DNA of 64,000 nucleotides from the NCBI GenBank assembly GCA_026003215.1, contig BPGV01000001.1:1641729-1705728 (forward strand), given 5' to 3'. Numbering within the stretch: position 1 is the first letter of the stretch; the number at the start of each line of letters is the position of its first letter. Of this stretch, positions 51,636 to 59,906 are shown one piece after another. A program made the position numbers and the translations under genes. Under the pieces are notes generated by a model that saw only the letters and a list, made by a program, of their open reading frames with translations, did no database searches and had not been told where the DNA came from. The DNA is from Bacteroidia bacterium. Its GTDB lineage: Bacteria > Bacteroidota > Bacteroidia > SpSt-205.

Positions 51636-54361
51636 TGCGGCGCTGGGGCATAGCCGATTATCTGGGGGTGGGGTTGGCGGTCATAGTAGGGGGCGTAGGC
51701 TTTATCCTCCTTTCTGGGATATGGGTGATTACCCAGCGGGACCTTGCGCTGGCAGCAGGGGCCCCCACATGGGTCCAGTGGGACAAAGCCCTTTCCTTGT
51801 GGGCGTATGGCGCTTTGGTCCTGCTTCTGCTTTTAGCGGTGGGAGTAGCCTTGTGGTGGTGGGGGTCGGTCGCCCGGGGCCTCCTTAGTCTAAGGGATTA
51901 CTTGCGTGGGCTTTTATGGGAGGGGCGCGAGCCGGAGCCGGTGTCCTTCTCTCTCCCTCAGGAAGCCCAGGAAGTTTCGGAAGGGCTTAGGGCCATAGCG
52001 GCCTTTTTACGGGTTATCCAAGAGGCGGCTCGGGGCGAGCGTCACAGCGTGCCTCCTCACGCCAGTGATTGGCCGCCTTTCCTGCGCGAAGGGGCCGAAA
52101 CCCTGATTGCCCACTTGACGCACCTCGCCCAGCGTAAAGCCCTCTCAGAAGCCCTATTTGCACATGCGCTCATGCTACTCCGTTATGGTCAGCAAGAAAG
52201 TGAGGTAGAGCGGTATGTAGAGAAGGCAGGACAGGTATTCTTACAGGCTGTGGGGGCAGCTATTGGAGCCTTTTATCGGCTTGAAGGGGATAAGCTTCGT
52301 CGCGTATATGCTTATGCGTATTCGGCCCAAGCGCCGGAGGTTTTCCAGATAGGGGAAGGGTGGGTCGGACAAGTCGCCCGGGAGGGGCACCCGCTCTGGC
52401 TTACAGCTGTACCGGCAGAGTACGAGGTCGGCTCAGGTCTGGGCCGCGCTACCCCGCATGCATTGGCTATCTTACCGGTAATCGCTGGCGCTACTATCCG
52501 AGGTGTTTGGGATTTGGCCAGCTTCACGGAATGGGATCCCGTACAGCGTGAAACCGCCGAAGCCCTCCTACCTTTTTTTGCCATAGGGTACCTCCTCGTA
52601 GAAGAGGCTCAGCGTGATACTCTCCTTCAAAAAGCCCTCACGGAGACCCAGCGCTCTTTGGAGGCGGAAAGGCACCGCCTGGCGGACATGGCGACCCAAC
52701 ACGACTCGCTCAAAAAAGACCTCCACACCCTAAAGCAGAGGCTTTCAGAAGCCGAAGAGGCCTCTGTGCGGCTCAATCAGCGGTATGCCCTTCAGCAAAA
52801 GTACTGGGAGACTATTATAGAGCACCTCTCCGAAGTGGTGGCGCTTTTTGACTCGACAGGGCGCCTTACGTACCTGAGTCCTTCCGTGACGCGCGTATTA
52901 GGCTATGCGCCCGCTGAGCTCCAGGTGTTTTTCCGCCCTGTAGAAAAAAGCGATGCCGATGCCGTAAAAGCGTATTTTTCCCAGCTATTACACACCGAAG
53001 GAGAGCCCCTTACCCTTCGTTTTAGGTATCGTCATAAAGCAGGGCATACGCTTTGGGTAGAAGCCGCCGGTCAAAACTACCTCCACTACCCCGCTATCCA
53101 GGGCATACTTTTGGTTTTACGCGACATTACTGAACAAGTTGAATATGAAAAGCAATATCGTACCCGCCTAAAGTTCCAATCTCTGGTAGAAAACTCTCCT
53201 GATATTATATTTAGAACCGATAGAGAGGGGCGGTTCTTGTATGTCAATCCCAGCATAGAGCGGTATACAGGTTATCCTCCCTCTCACTACATACGGAATA
53301 CGATTTATTCGGTAGGTTTTTCGCTGGAGGAGGTGCATTTCTGGCAGGAGTTTATCGGAGCGGTGTTTAGTAGCTTGGAGGTGCAATCGGCGGAGATAGA
53401 TTTTCCTTCTATTTATGGGATTCGTCGGATGGCGGTGCGGGGGATACCGGAGGTAGGACCAGAAGGCGAGATAGAGACGATGGTGGTGCTACTTCAGGAT
53501 ATTACGGAGCTCAGGCAGGTACAGGAACAGCTCCGACTGCAGAATATACGGTTAGAGCAGGCTAAGCTGGTATTAGAGCAGCAAAAACGGGAGCTCGAGG
53601 AAAAAAATCGGGATATAATGGAGAGTATCACGTATGCGCGGCGGATACAAGGGGCGCTTATTCCAGGGGAGGAGGGGTTGGCTGAGTTTTTCCCAGATAG
53701 CTTTGTGCTCCATTATTTGCGGGATGTGGTGGGGGGAGATTTTTATTGGTACGGCGCTGTGGATAATAAAGTCGTAGTAGCGGTGGTAGATTGTACGGGG
53801 CATGGGGTGCCAGGGGCTTTCATGACTTTTTTGGGCTACACCCTGTTAGAGACGGCGGTACATGAGCGGCGTATCTTGACGCCATCCGAGATCCTGTATT
53901 TTATGGACATGCGGTTGCGAGAGATGTTTTCTGGGCAAGAGAGTGTGCAGGATGGCATGGATGTAGCGCTCTGTGTGATAGAGCCGGAGCGGCGTATATT
54001 GCGGTTTGCTGGGGCCCATCGGCCGCTTTTATTGTATCAAAATGCCACTTGGTCGCTCGTAGCGGGGGCGCCCGCGGGTTTAGGGGGGGCGGCTTGGCTC
54101 GGGGAAGTCAAGCAGTTTACCACCCAAACCTTCTCGTATCAAGCCGGCGATCAGATCTATCTGTATTCAGACGGGTTTTTGGACCAGTTTGACCGAGAGG
54201 GGAATCGCCGCTATTCCCACCGGCGCTTCCGAGAGTTCTTAGCTACTTGGGGGCATCTCCCTATGAAAGATCAGGCGCGTCTCCTGGTAGAAGAGCTTAA
54301 CGCGTGGAAGGGAGAAGGTTCGCTTACAGATGATGTAACGGTGGTAGGTATCCGTTTATGA
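51635..54361 (+). CDS. Membrane GAF-PAS-PAS-SpoIIE (PP2C) phosphatase, SiaA-like
   Basis: 908 residues. Two N-terminal membrane segments (about 10-32 and 53-75), a linker that may be HAMP-like, GAF (about 170-325), coiled coil (about 330-390), PAS1 (about 395-500), PAS2 (about 510-625, FRTDREGRFLYVNPSIERYTG), coiled coil (about 625-665) and a SpoIIE phosphatase (about 670-908). Metal-binding Asp are in RDVVGGDFYW (about 702), VDCTGHG (about 718), GMDVAL (about 775) and DDVTVVGI (about 898), so it should be active. By analogy with SiaA it would dephosphorylate the SiaC-like proteins encoded downstream. PAS/GAF ligands unknown. Confidence 0.92.
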   Translation: MRRWGIADYLGVGLAVIVGGVGFILLSGIWVITQRDLALAAGAPTWVQWDKALSLWAYGALVLLLLLAVGVALWWWGSVARGLLSLRDYLRGLLWEGREPEPVSFSLPQEAQEVSEGLRAIAAFLRVIQEAARGERHSVPPHASDWPPFLREGAETLIAHLTHLAQRKALSEALFAHALMLLRYGQQESEVERYVEKAGQVFLQAVGAAIGAFYRLEGDKLRRVYAYAYSAQAPEVFQIGEGWVGQVAREGHPLWLTAVPAEYEVGSGLGRATPHALAILPVIAGATIRGVWDLASFTEWDPVQRETAEALLPFFAIGYLLVEEAQRDTLLQKALTETQRSLEAERHRLADMATQHDSLKKDLHTLKQRLSEAEEASVRLNQRYALQQKYWETIIEHLSEVVALFDSTGRLTYLSPSVTRVLGYAPAELQVFFRPVEKSDADAVKAYFSQLLHTEGEPLTLRFRYRHKAGHTLWVEAAGQNYLHYPAIQGILLVLRDITEQVEYEKQYRTRLKFQSLVENSPDIIFRTDREGRFLYVNPSIERYTGYPPSHYIRNTIYSVGFSLEEVHFWQEFIGAVFSSLEVQSAEIDFPSIYGIRRMAVRGIPEVGPEGEIETMVVLLQDITELRQVQEQLRLQNIRLEQAKLVLEQQKRELEEKNRDIMESITYARRIQGALIPGEEGLAEFFPDSFVLHYLRDVVGGDFYWYGAVDNKVVVAVVDCTGHGVPGAFMTFLGYTLLETAVHERRILTPSEILYFMDMRLREMFSGQESVQDGMDVALCVIEPERRILRFAGAHRPLLLYQNATWSLVAGAPAGLGGAAWLGEVKQFTTQTFSYQAGDQIYLYSDGFLDQFDREGNRRYSHRRFREFLATWGHLPMKDQARLLVEELNAWKGEGSLTDDVTVVGIRL

Positions 54362-54369
54362 GCTTTCAT

Positions 54370-54377
54370 TATCTTTG
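54370..54377 (+). promoter_or_regulatory. TAnnTTTG -7 box of the first SiaB-like gene
   Basis: TATCTTTG ends 2 nt before GTG 54380 and 8 nt before an in-frame ATG at 54386; the spacing in other genes favours the ATG. Confidence 0.5.
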
Positions 54378-54379
54378 CC

Positions 54380-54958
54380 GTGGATATGGTGGCTTCACAA
54401 TCGGAGCTCTTGCATGAGCCGGCGCTGAGCTATGCGTACCCCCTGTATCGCAACATGCTGGATAATAGCATCATTTTCATGTATCATGGCCCTATTACAC
54501 CCGATCTGGTGGTAGATGTCCTAAGCATGGTAGAATATCGCTTGGGAGATGCTAAGGAGGACAGGCGGATAAGCAAAAAGCTCTTTAATATCATGGTGGA
54601 ATCCTTTTCCTTAGGAGAAGATCAGCGGCGGGGCCATTCTGTGCTTATTGTGCGGCAACTGCCCTACCTGTACGCCGTAAGCATTGGGCGTCGCATCCCC
54701 AGCGGAGTGGTATATCAGGTAAAAGCTTTTTTGGATTGGGTCAATACCCTCTCGCCCGAGCAGCTCCGAGAAGAATATCACCGCGCTCTCCAGACCAAAG
54801 AGGCTGACAAGCCCCAAGGCATAGGAGGTTTGCCGTTGATCAGTATTTTGGACCTTGCGCGTAAATCGCATGATGTCTTGCATTATGCGTTTGAGTATCT
54901 GGATGATGAGGACTCGTTTTTCTCGCTTGAAGCACGGATCCAAAAAAATATGATATAA
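54380..54958 (+). CDS. SiaB-like protein 1 (DUF6272), predicted pseudokinase
   Basis: 192 residues from GTG 54380 (190 from ATG 54386). It aligns end to end with SiaB-like protein 2: DNSIIFMYHGPITPDLV, SKKLFNIMVES, LDLARKS and SFFSLEARI all match. The N-box is different: copy 2 has E59..N63..H66H67, whereas here Glu74 is kept and then SFSLGEDQRR replaces the QN-HH part with a deletion. The Gly-rich ATP lid GTAGLGMID is IGGLPLISILD. Without the Asn that holds Mg-ATP it should not phosphorylate. A regulatory or SiaC-binding role is inferred. Confidence 0.85.
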   Translation: MDMVASQSELLHEPALSYAYPLYRNMLDNSIIFMYHGPITPDLVVDVLSMVEYRLGDAKEDRRISKKLFNIMVESFSLGEDQRRGHSVLIVRQLPYLYAVSIGRRIPSGVVYQVKAFLDWVNTLSPEQLREEYHRALQTKEADKPQGIGGLPLISILDLARKSHDVLHYAFEYLDDEDSFFSLEARIQKNMI

Positions 54959-54961
54959 GCT

Positions 54962-55345
54962 ATGGAAGCTTTGCGGATAGAATCGACTCACAAGACGCCA
55001 CGGGTGATTTTGGACCCAGAGAATGGGATTTTTGAGTTTTCGGGAAGAAGTATTCCGGAGGATGCTTTGGGGTTTTATAATCCCATATTTGAATGGTTGG
55101 ATAAGTATGCTCAGCAGCCGCTGCCCAGGACGCATGTGCGCTTTGACTTGGAATACTTCAATACGAGCAGTTCTAAAAATATTTTAGAGATACTTAAGCG
55201 CCTGGAAGCTATCCATGCCTCAGGTCACGAGGTGCGCGTTACATGGTTTTATGACGAAGATGATGAGGACATGGAAGAGACCGGACAAGATTATCAAGCG
55301 CTGCTCAATTTGCCTATTGAACTTTCCGTAAAAGTCCAATCGTAG
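54962..55345 (+). CDS. SiaC-like protein 1 (DUF1987)
   Basis: 127 residues, STAS-like DUF1987 fold. The conserved FNTSSSK motif places Thr68 at the same position as the phosphorylated Thr68 reported for Pseudomonas SiaC. A late acidic loop (DEDDEDMEETGQDY) is shared with copy 2. In the Sia system unphosphorylated SiaC binds and activates the diguanylate cyclase SiaD; no cyclase is seen here, so the target is unknown. Starts 3 bp after the pseudokinase gene. Confidence 0.9.
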   Translation: MEALRIESTHKTPRVILDPENGIFEFSGRSIPEDALGFYNPIFEWLDKYAQQPLPRTHVRFDLEYFNTSSSKNILEILKRLEAIHASGHEVRVTWFYDEDDEDMEETGQDYQALLNLPIELSVKVQS

Positions 55346-55351
55346 CCGCCT

Positions 55352-55915
55352 ATGAGTATGACATATAGCTATTATAAAAACATGCAGCTGAATAACATCA
55401 TCTTTGTATATCAAGGTGAGGTTACGGCTGACCTGGTGTCTTCTATCTTGCAGATGGTAGAAAATAAGCTGGAGGGGGAGGGGGAGGATCGTAAGGTCAA
55501 AAAACGGGTCTTTAATGTAATGGTAGAATGCCTGCAAAATGTATATCATCATTTGGATGCGCTGCCCCCCACGGATCCATCCAATCCCGTGCGGGATAAG
55601 ACGGCGCTGCTTATGATTGGGCGGGAAGAAAAAGATTATTTTATTATCACGGGTAACCATGTGCTCAACGATAGGATTCCTGACCTCAAGGCGCGCTTAG
55701 ACCGGATTAATCGTGCCAGCAAAGAAGAGCTCAAGCAGCTGTATCAAGAGGTGCTCACGGGTACAGGGTTCAGTGAGAAAGGGACAGCCGGGTTGGGTAT
55801 GATAGATATTGCCCGAAAGTCTGGGCAGCGGCTGGGGTACGACTTCCACCCTGTGAATGAGAAGTATTCCTTCTTTAGCCTGGAAGCCCGAGTTTCACGT
55901 ATTCCTGAGAAGTAA
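55352..55915 (+). CDS. SiaB-like protein kinase 2 (DUF6272), probably active
   Basis: 187 residues, GHKL-related kinase fold. N-box E59-x3-N63-x2-H66-H67, TGN near residue 100, and Gly-rich lid GTAGLGMIDIARKSG are all present. By analogy with SiaB it should phosphorylate the SiaC-like proteins at Thr68, opposing the SpoIIE phosphatase. It starts 6 bp after siaC-like 1. Confidence 0.9.
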   Translation: MSMTYSYYKNMQLNNIIFVYQGEVTADLVSSILQMVENKLEGEGEDRKVKKRVFNVMVECLQNVYHHLDALPPTDPSNPVRDKTALLMIGREEKDYFIITGNHVLNDRIPDLKARLDRINRASKEELKQLYQEVLTGTGFSEKGTAGLGMIDIARKSGQRLGYDFHPVNEKYSFFSLEARVSRIPEK

Positions 55916-55916
55916 A

Positions 55917-55924
55917 TAACTTTG
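55917..55924 (+). promoter_or_regulatory. TAnnTTTG -7 box of the second SiaC-like gene
   Basis: TAACTTTG directly behind the SiaB 2 stop; ends 7 nt before ATG 55932, so this gene may also be expressed alone. Confidence 0.5.
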
Positions 55925-55931
55925 CCTGCCC

Positions 55932-56306
55932 ATGCGCAACCTTGTTATAGAGCCGACCTCCAAAACACCCAAGGTCATCCTGAATGCGGACCTGGGTATT
56001 TTTGAGATTACCGGACGAAGCATACCTGAAGATGCGATTGGCTTTTACAGAAAAGTTTTAGATTGGATAGAGGAGTATAGTAAAAATCCCCTTCCTGAAA
56101 CCGCATTCAAGTTTCATTTGGAGTACTTTAACACCAGCTCGTCTAAATGCCTCCTGGATATTTTCCGTAAGCTTGAACGGATGCACAAGAATGGTCATAA
56201 AGTGGTGATACGATGGCACTATGATGCCGATGATGAAGACATGGCAGAGACAGGGCAAGACTATCAGGCTTTATTAGATGTACCTTTTGAACTGGTACCC
56301 GTATGA
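55932..56306 (+). CDS. SiaC-like protein 2 (DUF1987)
   Basis: 124 residues, clear paralog of copy 1: both share GRSIPEDA, LEYFNTSSSK with Thr68 in the same position, and the acidic ETGQDYQALL loop. Substitutions are mostly in surface helices (for example YRKVLDWIEEY against YNPIFEWLDKY), which may give partner specificity. The stop overlaps the next gene by 4 bp, coupling it to a membrane coiled-coil protein. Confidence 0.9.
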   Translation: MRNLVIEPTSKTPKVILNADLGIFEITGRSIPEDAIGFYRKVLDWIEEYSKNPLPETAFKFHLEYFNTSSSKCLLDIFRKLERMHKNGHKVVIRWHYDADDEDMAETGQDYQALLDVPFELVPV

Positions 56307-56764
56307 GCCAGCAAGATCAATATTTCCCCGAAGAAACGGCATTCTTAGAAGAAGCTCGGGCAAAAGCCGAAAAAGGAGCGCTCTCGCCCGAGGAGTGGCG
56401 CCAAGCCTATGGGATATTGATAGAAAACTATGAAAACTTGTTAAAAACTGTGGAGGTTCTCACCCACCAGGCGACGCAGTTAGAAAATAAGCTGGAGAAG
56501 GTGCGCTCTCAGCTGGAGCTCCAAAAAAAGGCGCTAAGCATGGAGGTAGAGGGCTTGGAAAAACAAGTGCATGTGCAGCAAAAAGAGGTTCATAAAAAAG
56601 CTCAAGAAAGAGATTTCTTATACGATCAGATGGGGAAAACCCGATTGATGCTTATAGTTATATTGGCAATTCTACTGGTGATTGTGGGTTTTGTCTTTTA
56701 CTATCTTTTTGTGGATACAGAGCGCATGATTACATTCGTCAAAAGACTACGGGGTTTGGAGTGA
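56303..56764 (+). CDS. Coiled-coil protein with C-terminal membrane anchor, copy 1
   Basis: 153 residues: helical N-terminus (EEWRQAYGILIENYENLLKT), long coiled coil (about 55-110) and one membrane segment (about 116-138) near the C-terminus with a short basic tail. It is a paralog of the gene at 56799. The N-terminal motif resembles the dimerising signalling helix found before output domains in Bacteroidota proteins, but no output domain is attached. A membrane-bound docking partner for SiaC is an inference. Confidence 0.75.
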   Translation: MSQQDQYFPEETAFLEEARAKAEKGALSPEEWRQAYGILIENYENLLKTVEVLTHQATQLENKLEKVRSQLELQKKALSMEVEGLEKQVHVQQKEVHKKAQERDFLYDQMGKTRLMLIVILAILLVIVGFVFYYLFVDTERMITFVKRLRGLE

Positions 56765-56784
56765 GCGGTATGGAGGGGAAGCCT

Positions 56785-56792
56785 TACCTTTG
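56785..56792 (+). promoter_or_regulatory. TAnnTTTG -7 box of coiled-coil copy 2
   Basis: TACCTTTG ends 6 nt before ATG 56799. Together with AAGGTA it forms a small palindrome (TACCTT-TGT-AAGGTA) resembling the recA/FAH element. Confidence 0.5.
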
Positions 56793-56798
56793 TAAGGT

Positions 56799-57266
56799 AT
56801 GAGTGTAAGTAATCGTAAGGACCTCTTTGCGGAGGAGTCCAAGCTGCTGCAGGAGGCTCGTTTGCGACTGGCTCAGGTGGACTTGGGGAGTGAGGCGTGG
56901 CAGCAAGAATATAAAAAGATGGTGGAGGAGTACGAAAAGCTTTTAGGAGAAGCGCGGGCTCTTACGCGTATTGCTGACAGAAACCAGCGTCGCCTGGATG
57001 AAATGAATGCTGAGTTAGAAAGACAAAACGAGCTTTTGCGCCTCAAAGAAGAAGAAGTCAAAAAGACTCAACAGGCTATTATTCATAACTATCAACGCAT
57101 CGCAGAAGAAGGTGCTCTTATGGACAAGCGAGTAGGGCGTATTCAGATACTTCTTATAGTGATGATAGCTGTATTAGTGGTTATTATTCTTTTCATGCTT
57201 TACTACCTCATCTTCGAGCCGCAACGAGCGGTAGATCTCATGGAGTCGCTTCGAAAATCGCGCTGA
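56799..57266 (+). CDS. Coiled-coil protein with C-terminal membrane anchor, copy 2
   Basis: 155 residues, same layout as copy 1: EAWQQEYKKMVEEYEKLLGE, then LTRIADRNQRRLDEMNAE, a coiled coil to about 110 and one membrane segment (about 117-139). The LTRIADRNQ helix closely resembles the linker seen just before cyclase or kinase domains in other signalling proteins. Here the only thing after it is the membrane anchor. Probably dimeric, with the helical part in the cytoplasm. Confidence 0.75.
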   Translation: MSVSNRKDLFAEESKLLQEARLRLAQVDLGSEAWQQEYKKMVEEYEKLLGEARALTRIADRNQRRLDEMNAELERQNELLRLKEEEVKKTQQAIIHNYQRIAEEGALMDKRVGRIQILLIVMIAVLVVIILFMLYYLIFEPQRAVDLMESLRKSR

Positions 57267-57268
57267 TA

Positions 57269-57856
57269 ATGTATCCTTTGGCGATCTGCCTCTGGTTGGT
57301 AGATAGTCTTAGGGGCGTGCAGTATACGCATGTTATTGGGGAAGGTGAGGGCGGCTGCCTGTGTGCACGGGTATATATTCAACAGGCGGACAAACCGCTA
57401 TTTTTACTGGTAGAGGGGCAGTTGCCGGGGGAGAGTTGGCGACTCTGGCAGCGGGTAGCGGTAGATCGCTGGAGCCTTCCCCGAGAAGTGAAAGTGTGTA
57501 CAGGTCCTCACCGAGGCGGTACCAAGGTGCGTTTTCGTTTAGTAGGACCTACGCTTAGTGCGGGTCAAGCTACTTTGTATGAGGGCTTCCCCTGGGGGGC
57601 ACCACCCCGACCGCCGGAAATCCATATTGTCACAGAGGCAAATCCCCCACTTCTTCGTCTCTTGCTTGGAGAAGGCGGCACCTATCTCGTACGGGGCTAC
57701 AATCGCTTCGGAGAGGAGATATTTAGTATTCCTATTCACGAATCGCAAGCTACTGAGGTTACCTACGTGTGGCCTGCCCTAAAAGGGCAGTTTTTGCTCC
57801 AAGTGTATGATGTGCAAACCCAAAAAGTAGTCACCGAAAAATCTGTCCGACTTTGA
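57269..57856 (+). CDS. Hypothetical exported protein
   Basis: 195 residues with a weak signal-like start (MYPLAICLWLVDSLRG) and beta-rich sequence throughout (YLVRGYNRFGEEIFSIPI, FLLQVYDVQT). No family recognised. It starts 3 bp after coiled-coil copy 2 and ends 4 bp before the dehydrogenase, so it is within one transcription run; a link to the signalling cluster is uncertain. Confidence 0.6.
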   Translation: MYPLAICLWLVDSLRGVQYTHVIGEGEGGCLCARVYIQQADKPLFLLVEGQLPGESWRLWQRVAVDRWSLPREVKVCTGPHRGGTKVRFRLVGPTLSAGQATLYEGFPWGAPPRPPEIHIVTEANPPLLRLLLGEGGTYLVRGYNRFGEEIFSIPIHESQATEVTYVWPALKGQFLLQVYDVQTQKVVTEKSVRL

Positions 57857-57859
57857 GGT

Positions 57860-58711
57860 ATGAAACCTAAGGTAGTGGTATTAGGCGCAGGCACGATGGG
57901 TACAGGCATAGCCCATGTCTTTGCCCAATATGGCCATCCTGTGGCTTGGGTAGAAGTAGATAAGGCTCGGTGGGAAAAAGCCCGCGCTACCGTCGCCCAC
58001 AATGTGGATCGGCAAATACGCAAAGGCATCCTTACCGAGGCCGATAAGGAATCGCTTTTGGCTCGTCTTACCTTTTATGCAGACATCGCGCCTGCGGTAC
58101 AGGAAGCCGCCCTCGTCGTTGAAGCTGTGCCCGAAGAGGTGTCGCTCAAAATCTCCGTCTGGCAAGAAGTAAGCCGTCATGCCCCTGAAGCCGCTATTCT
58201 GGCTACCAATACCTCCTCTATTTCCATTACCCGTTTGGCGGCTCACGTACATAAGCCCGAGCGCTTCATTGGCATGCATTTCATGAACCCCGTCCCGGTA
58301 ATGCGGCTGGTGGAGGTTATCCAAGGGCTCCAAACCAATGAAGCCACTGTGCAAGCTGTGATAGACTGGGCACGCACCTTAGACAAGGAACCCGTGCTGG
58401 TGCAAGATTATCCCGGCTTTATTTCTAACCGCGTGCTCATGCCCATGATAAATGAAGCTATCTATGCGCTGTATCAAGGTGTAGCTACCCGCGAAGCCAT
58501 AGATACCATCATGAAGCTCGGCATGAATCATCCCATGGGGCCGCTGGAACTGGCGGATTTTATCGGGCTGGATGTGTGCTTGGCCATTTTGCGGGTGCTG
58601 CATGAGGGTTTTGGCGATCCTCGTTACGCACCTTGCCCCCTCCTTGTAAAGATGGTAGAAGCGGGATACTTAGGACGAAAAACCGGTAAGGGCTTTTACG
58701 AGTATTCCTAA
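57860..58711 (+). CDS. hbd: 3-hydroxyacyl-CoA (3-hydroxybutyryl-CoA) dehydrogenase
   Basis: 283 residues. NAD motif [13 protein letters not shown], catalytic His and Ser/Asn in [11 protein letters not shown] and NTSSIS, and the C-terminal dimer domain with [11 protein letters not shown] at the end. Oxidises or reduces 3-hydroxyacyl-CoA in fatty-acid or butanoate metabolism. The stop overlaps the next ATG (TAATG). Confidence 0.94.
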   Translation: MKPKVVVLGAGTMGTGIAHVFAQYGHPVAWVEVDKARWEKARATVAHNVDRQIRKGILTEADKESLLARLTFYADIAPAVQEAALVVEAVPEEVSLKISVWQEVSRHAPEAAILATNTSSISITRLAAHVHKPERFIGMHFMNPVPVMRLVEVIQGLQTNEATVQAVIDWARTLDKEPVLVQDYPGFISNRVLMPMINEAIYALYQGVATREAIDTIMKLGMNHPMGPLELADFIGLDVCLAILRVLHEGFGDPRYAPCPLLVKMVEAGYLGRKTGKGFYEYS

Positions 58712-59352
58712 TGCGCCTACGGCGGCTCGTCGTTAATCCCTATCAAGAAAACACCTATCTCCTCTGTGCGTCCAATGGGGACGCCTGGGTGATAGACCCC
58801 GGCATGCATACCACCCAAGAGTATCGGGCATTTGAACAGATCTTGGCGGAAGAAGGGGCACGCCTCACAGGGATATACCTTACCCATGCCCACATAGATC
58901 ATGTTTTAGGGGTGGCTTGGGTCGTGCAAAAATATAAAGTCCCCCTTTTCTACCACGCTGCGGAAGAGGTGGTCTATGACCATGCCGCCGAATATGCGAC
59001 TTTGATGGGCCTAAACTATGTCTCTGGCCCTCGCGCCGATGCGTACTTAGCCGAGGGACAAGAACTGACCTTAGGGGACATACGGGTAAAGGTGCTTTTT
59101 GTGCCAGGGCACTCGCCGGGGCATGTGGCCTTTTATCTTCCGGATCTGGGGTGGCTTCTTTCGGGAGATGTGCTCTTCCGGGGCAGTATTGGAAACTATG
59201 AGCTACCTTTGGCCAGCTACGATACCCTTATGCAGTCGCTTCGGGAGAAGGTATTACCCCTGGGAGATGCAGTGCAAGTGTGGCCAGGTCACTGCGAATC
59301 TACCACCATAGGCATAGAAAAGCGTTCAAATCCATTCCTCTACGCTCTATGA
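58711..59352 (+). CDS. MBL-fold hydrolase, glyoxalase II-like (YcbL type)
   Basis: 213 residues. Metal motif THAHIDHVLG, His in VPGHSPGHV, Asp in LSGDVLF, and the late His in WPGHCE. Similar to YcbL-type thioester hydrolases. The C-terminal substrate domain of true glyoxalase II is missing. Overlaps the STAS gene start by 4 bp. Confidence 0.9.
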   Translation: MRLRRLVVNPYQENTYLLCASNGDAWVIDPGMHTTQEYRAFEQILAEEGARLTGIYLTHAHIDHVLGVAWVVQKYKVPLFYHAAEEVVYDHAAEYATLMGLNYVSGPRADAYLAEGQELTLGDIRVKVLFVPGHSPGHVAFYLPDLGWLLSGDVLFRGSIGNYELPLASYDTLMQSLREKVLPLGDAVQVWPGHCESTTIGIEKRSNPFLYAL

Positions 59353-59897
59353 GATATCAGATAGAGGAGGTGGAAGGCGGTACCCTTTTCCGCCCGTTAG
59401 AGGAGCGGCTCAATGCTACGCATACGCCAGCCCTCAAGGCGGAATTTGCGGTGCTGGCTCACTCGCGCACGGGAGGGGTGATTATAGACCTGTCTTCTGT
59501 GCAATCCTTAGACAGTTCGGTCTTGAGTGCGCTACTCCTTTTGCGGCGCATGCTGGGGGAGAGGCCTTTGGCTGTAGTGGCGCCGCATCCTCCCCTGCGC
59601 TCCGTATTTTCTCTGTCTAAACTGGATGAAATCTTCACGCTTATGCCGACGATAGACGAGGCTTTGCTGTATCTGCAAAATCAATCCGCCCTTGTGGCGA
59701 AGAAAGCCGAAGAAGAGTGGGAAGACGAAGAGGAAGAATGGGAAGAAGAGGACGAAGAAGAGTGGGAGGACGAGGACTGGGATGAGGAAGAATGGGACGA
59801 AGAAGAGTGGGACGAAGAAGAGTGGGACGAAGACGACTGGGAGGAAGAAGAGTTAGAAGAAGACTGGGAGGAAGAAGAAGAGGAGGAAGAAGACTAA
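59349..59897 (+). CDS. STAS-domain protein with acidic/Trp-rich tail
   Basis: 182 residues from ATG 59349, which overlaps the MBL stop (ATGA). Residues 1-112 are a STAS fold (anti-sigma antagonist type) with LDSSVLSALL; Ser56 matches the phosphorylated Ser of SpoIIAA. Residues 121-182 are almost only Glu and Asp with Trp every five residues over much of the stretch (124, 131, 139, 144, 149, 154, 159, 164, 173), encoded by 15-bp imperfect repeats. It may mimic nucleic acid or mediate binding. No anti-sigma kinase is adjacent; the Sia cluster lies 2 kb upstream. Confidence 0.88.
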   Translation: MRYQIEEVEGGTLFRPLEERLNATHTPALKAEFAVLAHSRTGGVIIDLSSVQSLDSSVLSALLLLRRMLGERPLAVVAPHPPLRSVFSLSKLDEIFTLMPTIDEALLYLQNQSALVAKKAEEEWEDEEEEWEEEDEEEWEDEDWDEEEWDEEEWDEEEWDEDDWEEEELEEDWEEEEEEEED

Positions 59898-59906
59898 CTT
59901 TTGGGA

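Noticed and set aside
54962-56306. SiaC-like proteins as classical anti-sigma antagonists controlling a sigma factor
   Set aside because: The DUF1987 FNTSSSK motif and pairing with DUF6272 point to the Sia type, and no anti-sigma or sigma gene is present in the window.
59701-59890. Low-complexity GA-rich DNA as a simple non-coding repeat
   Set aside because: It is in frame with the STAS domain and ends in a proper stop just before rnz; it encodes the acidic tail.
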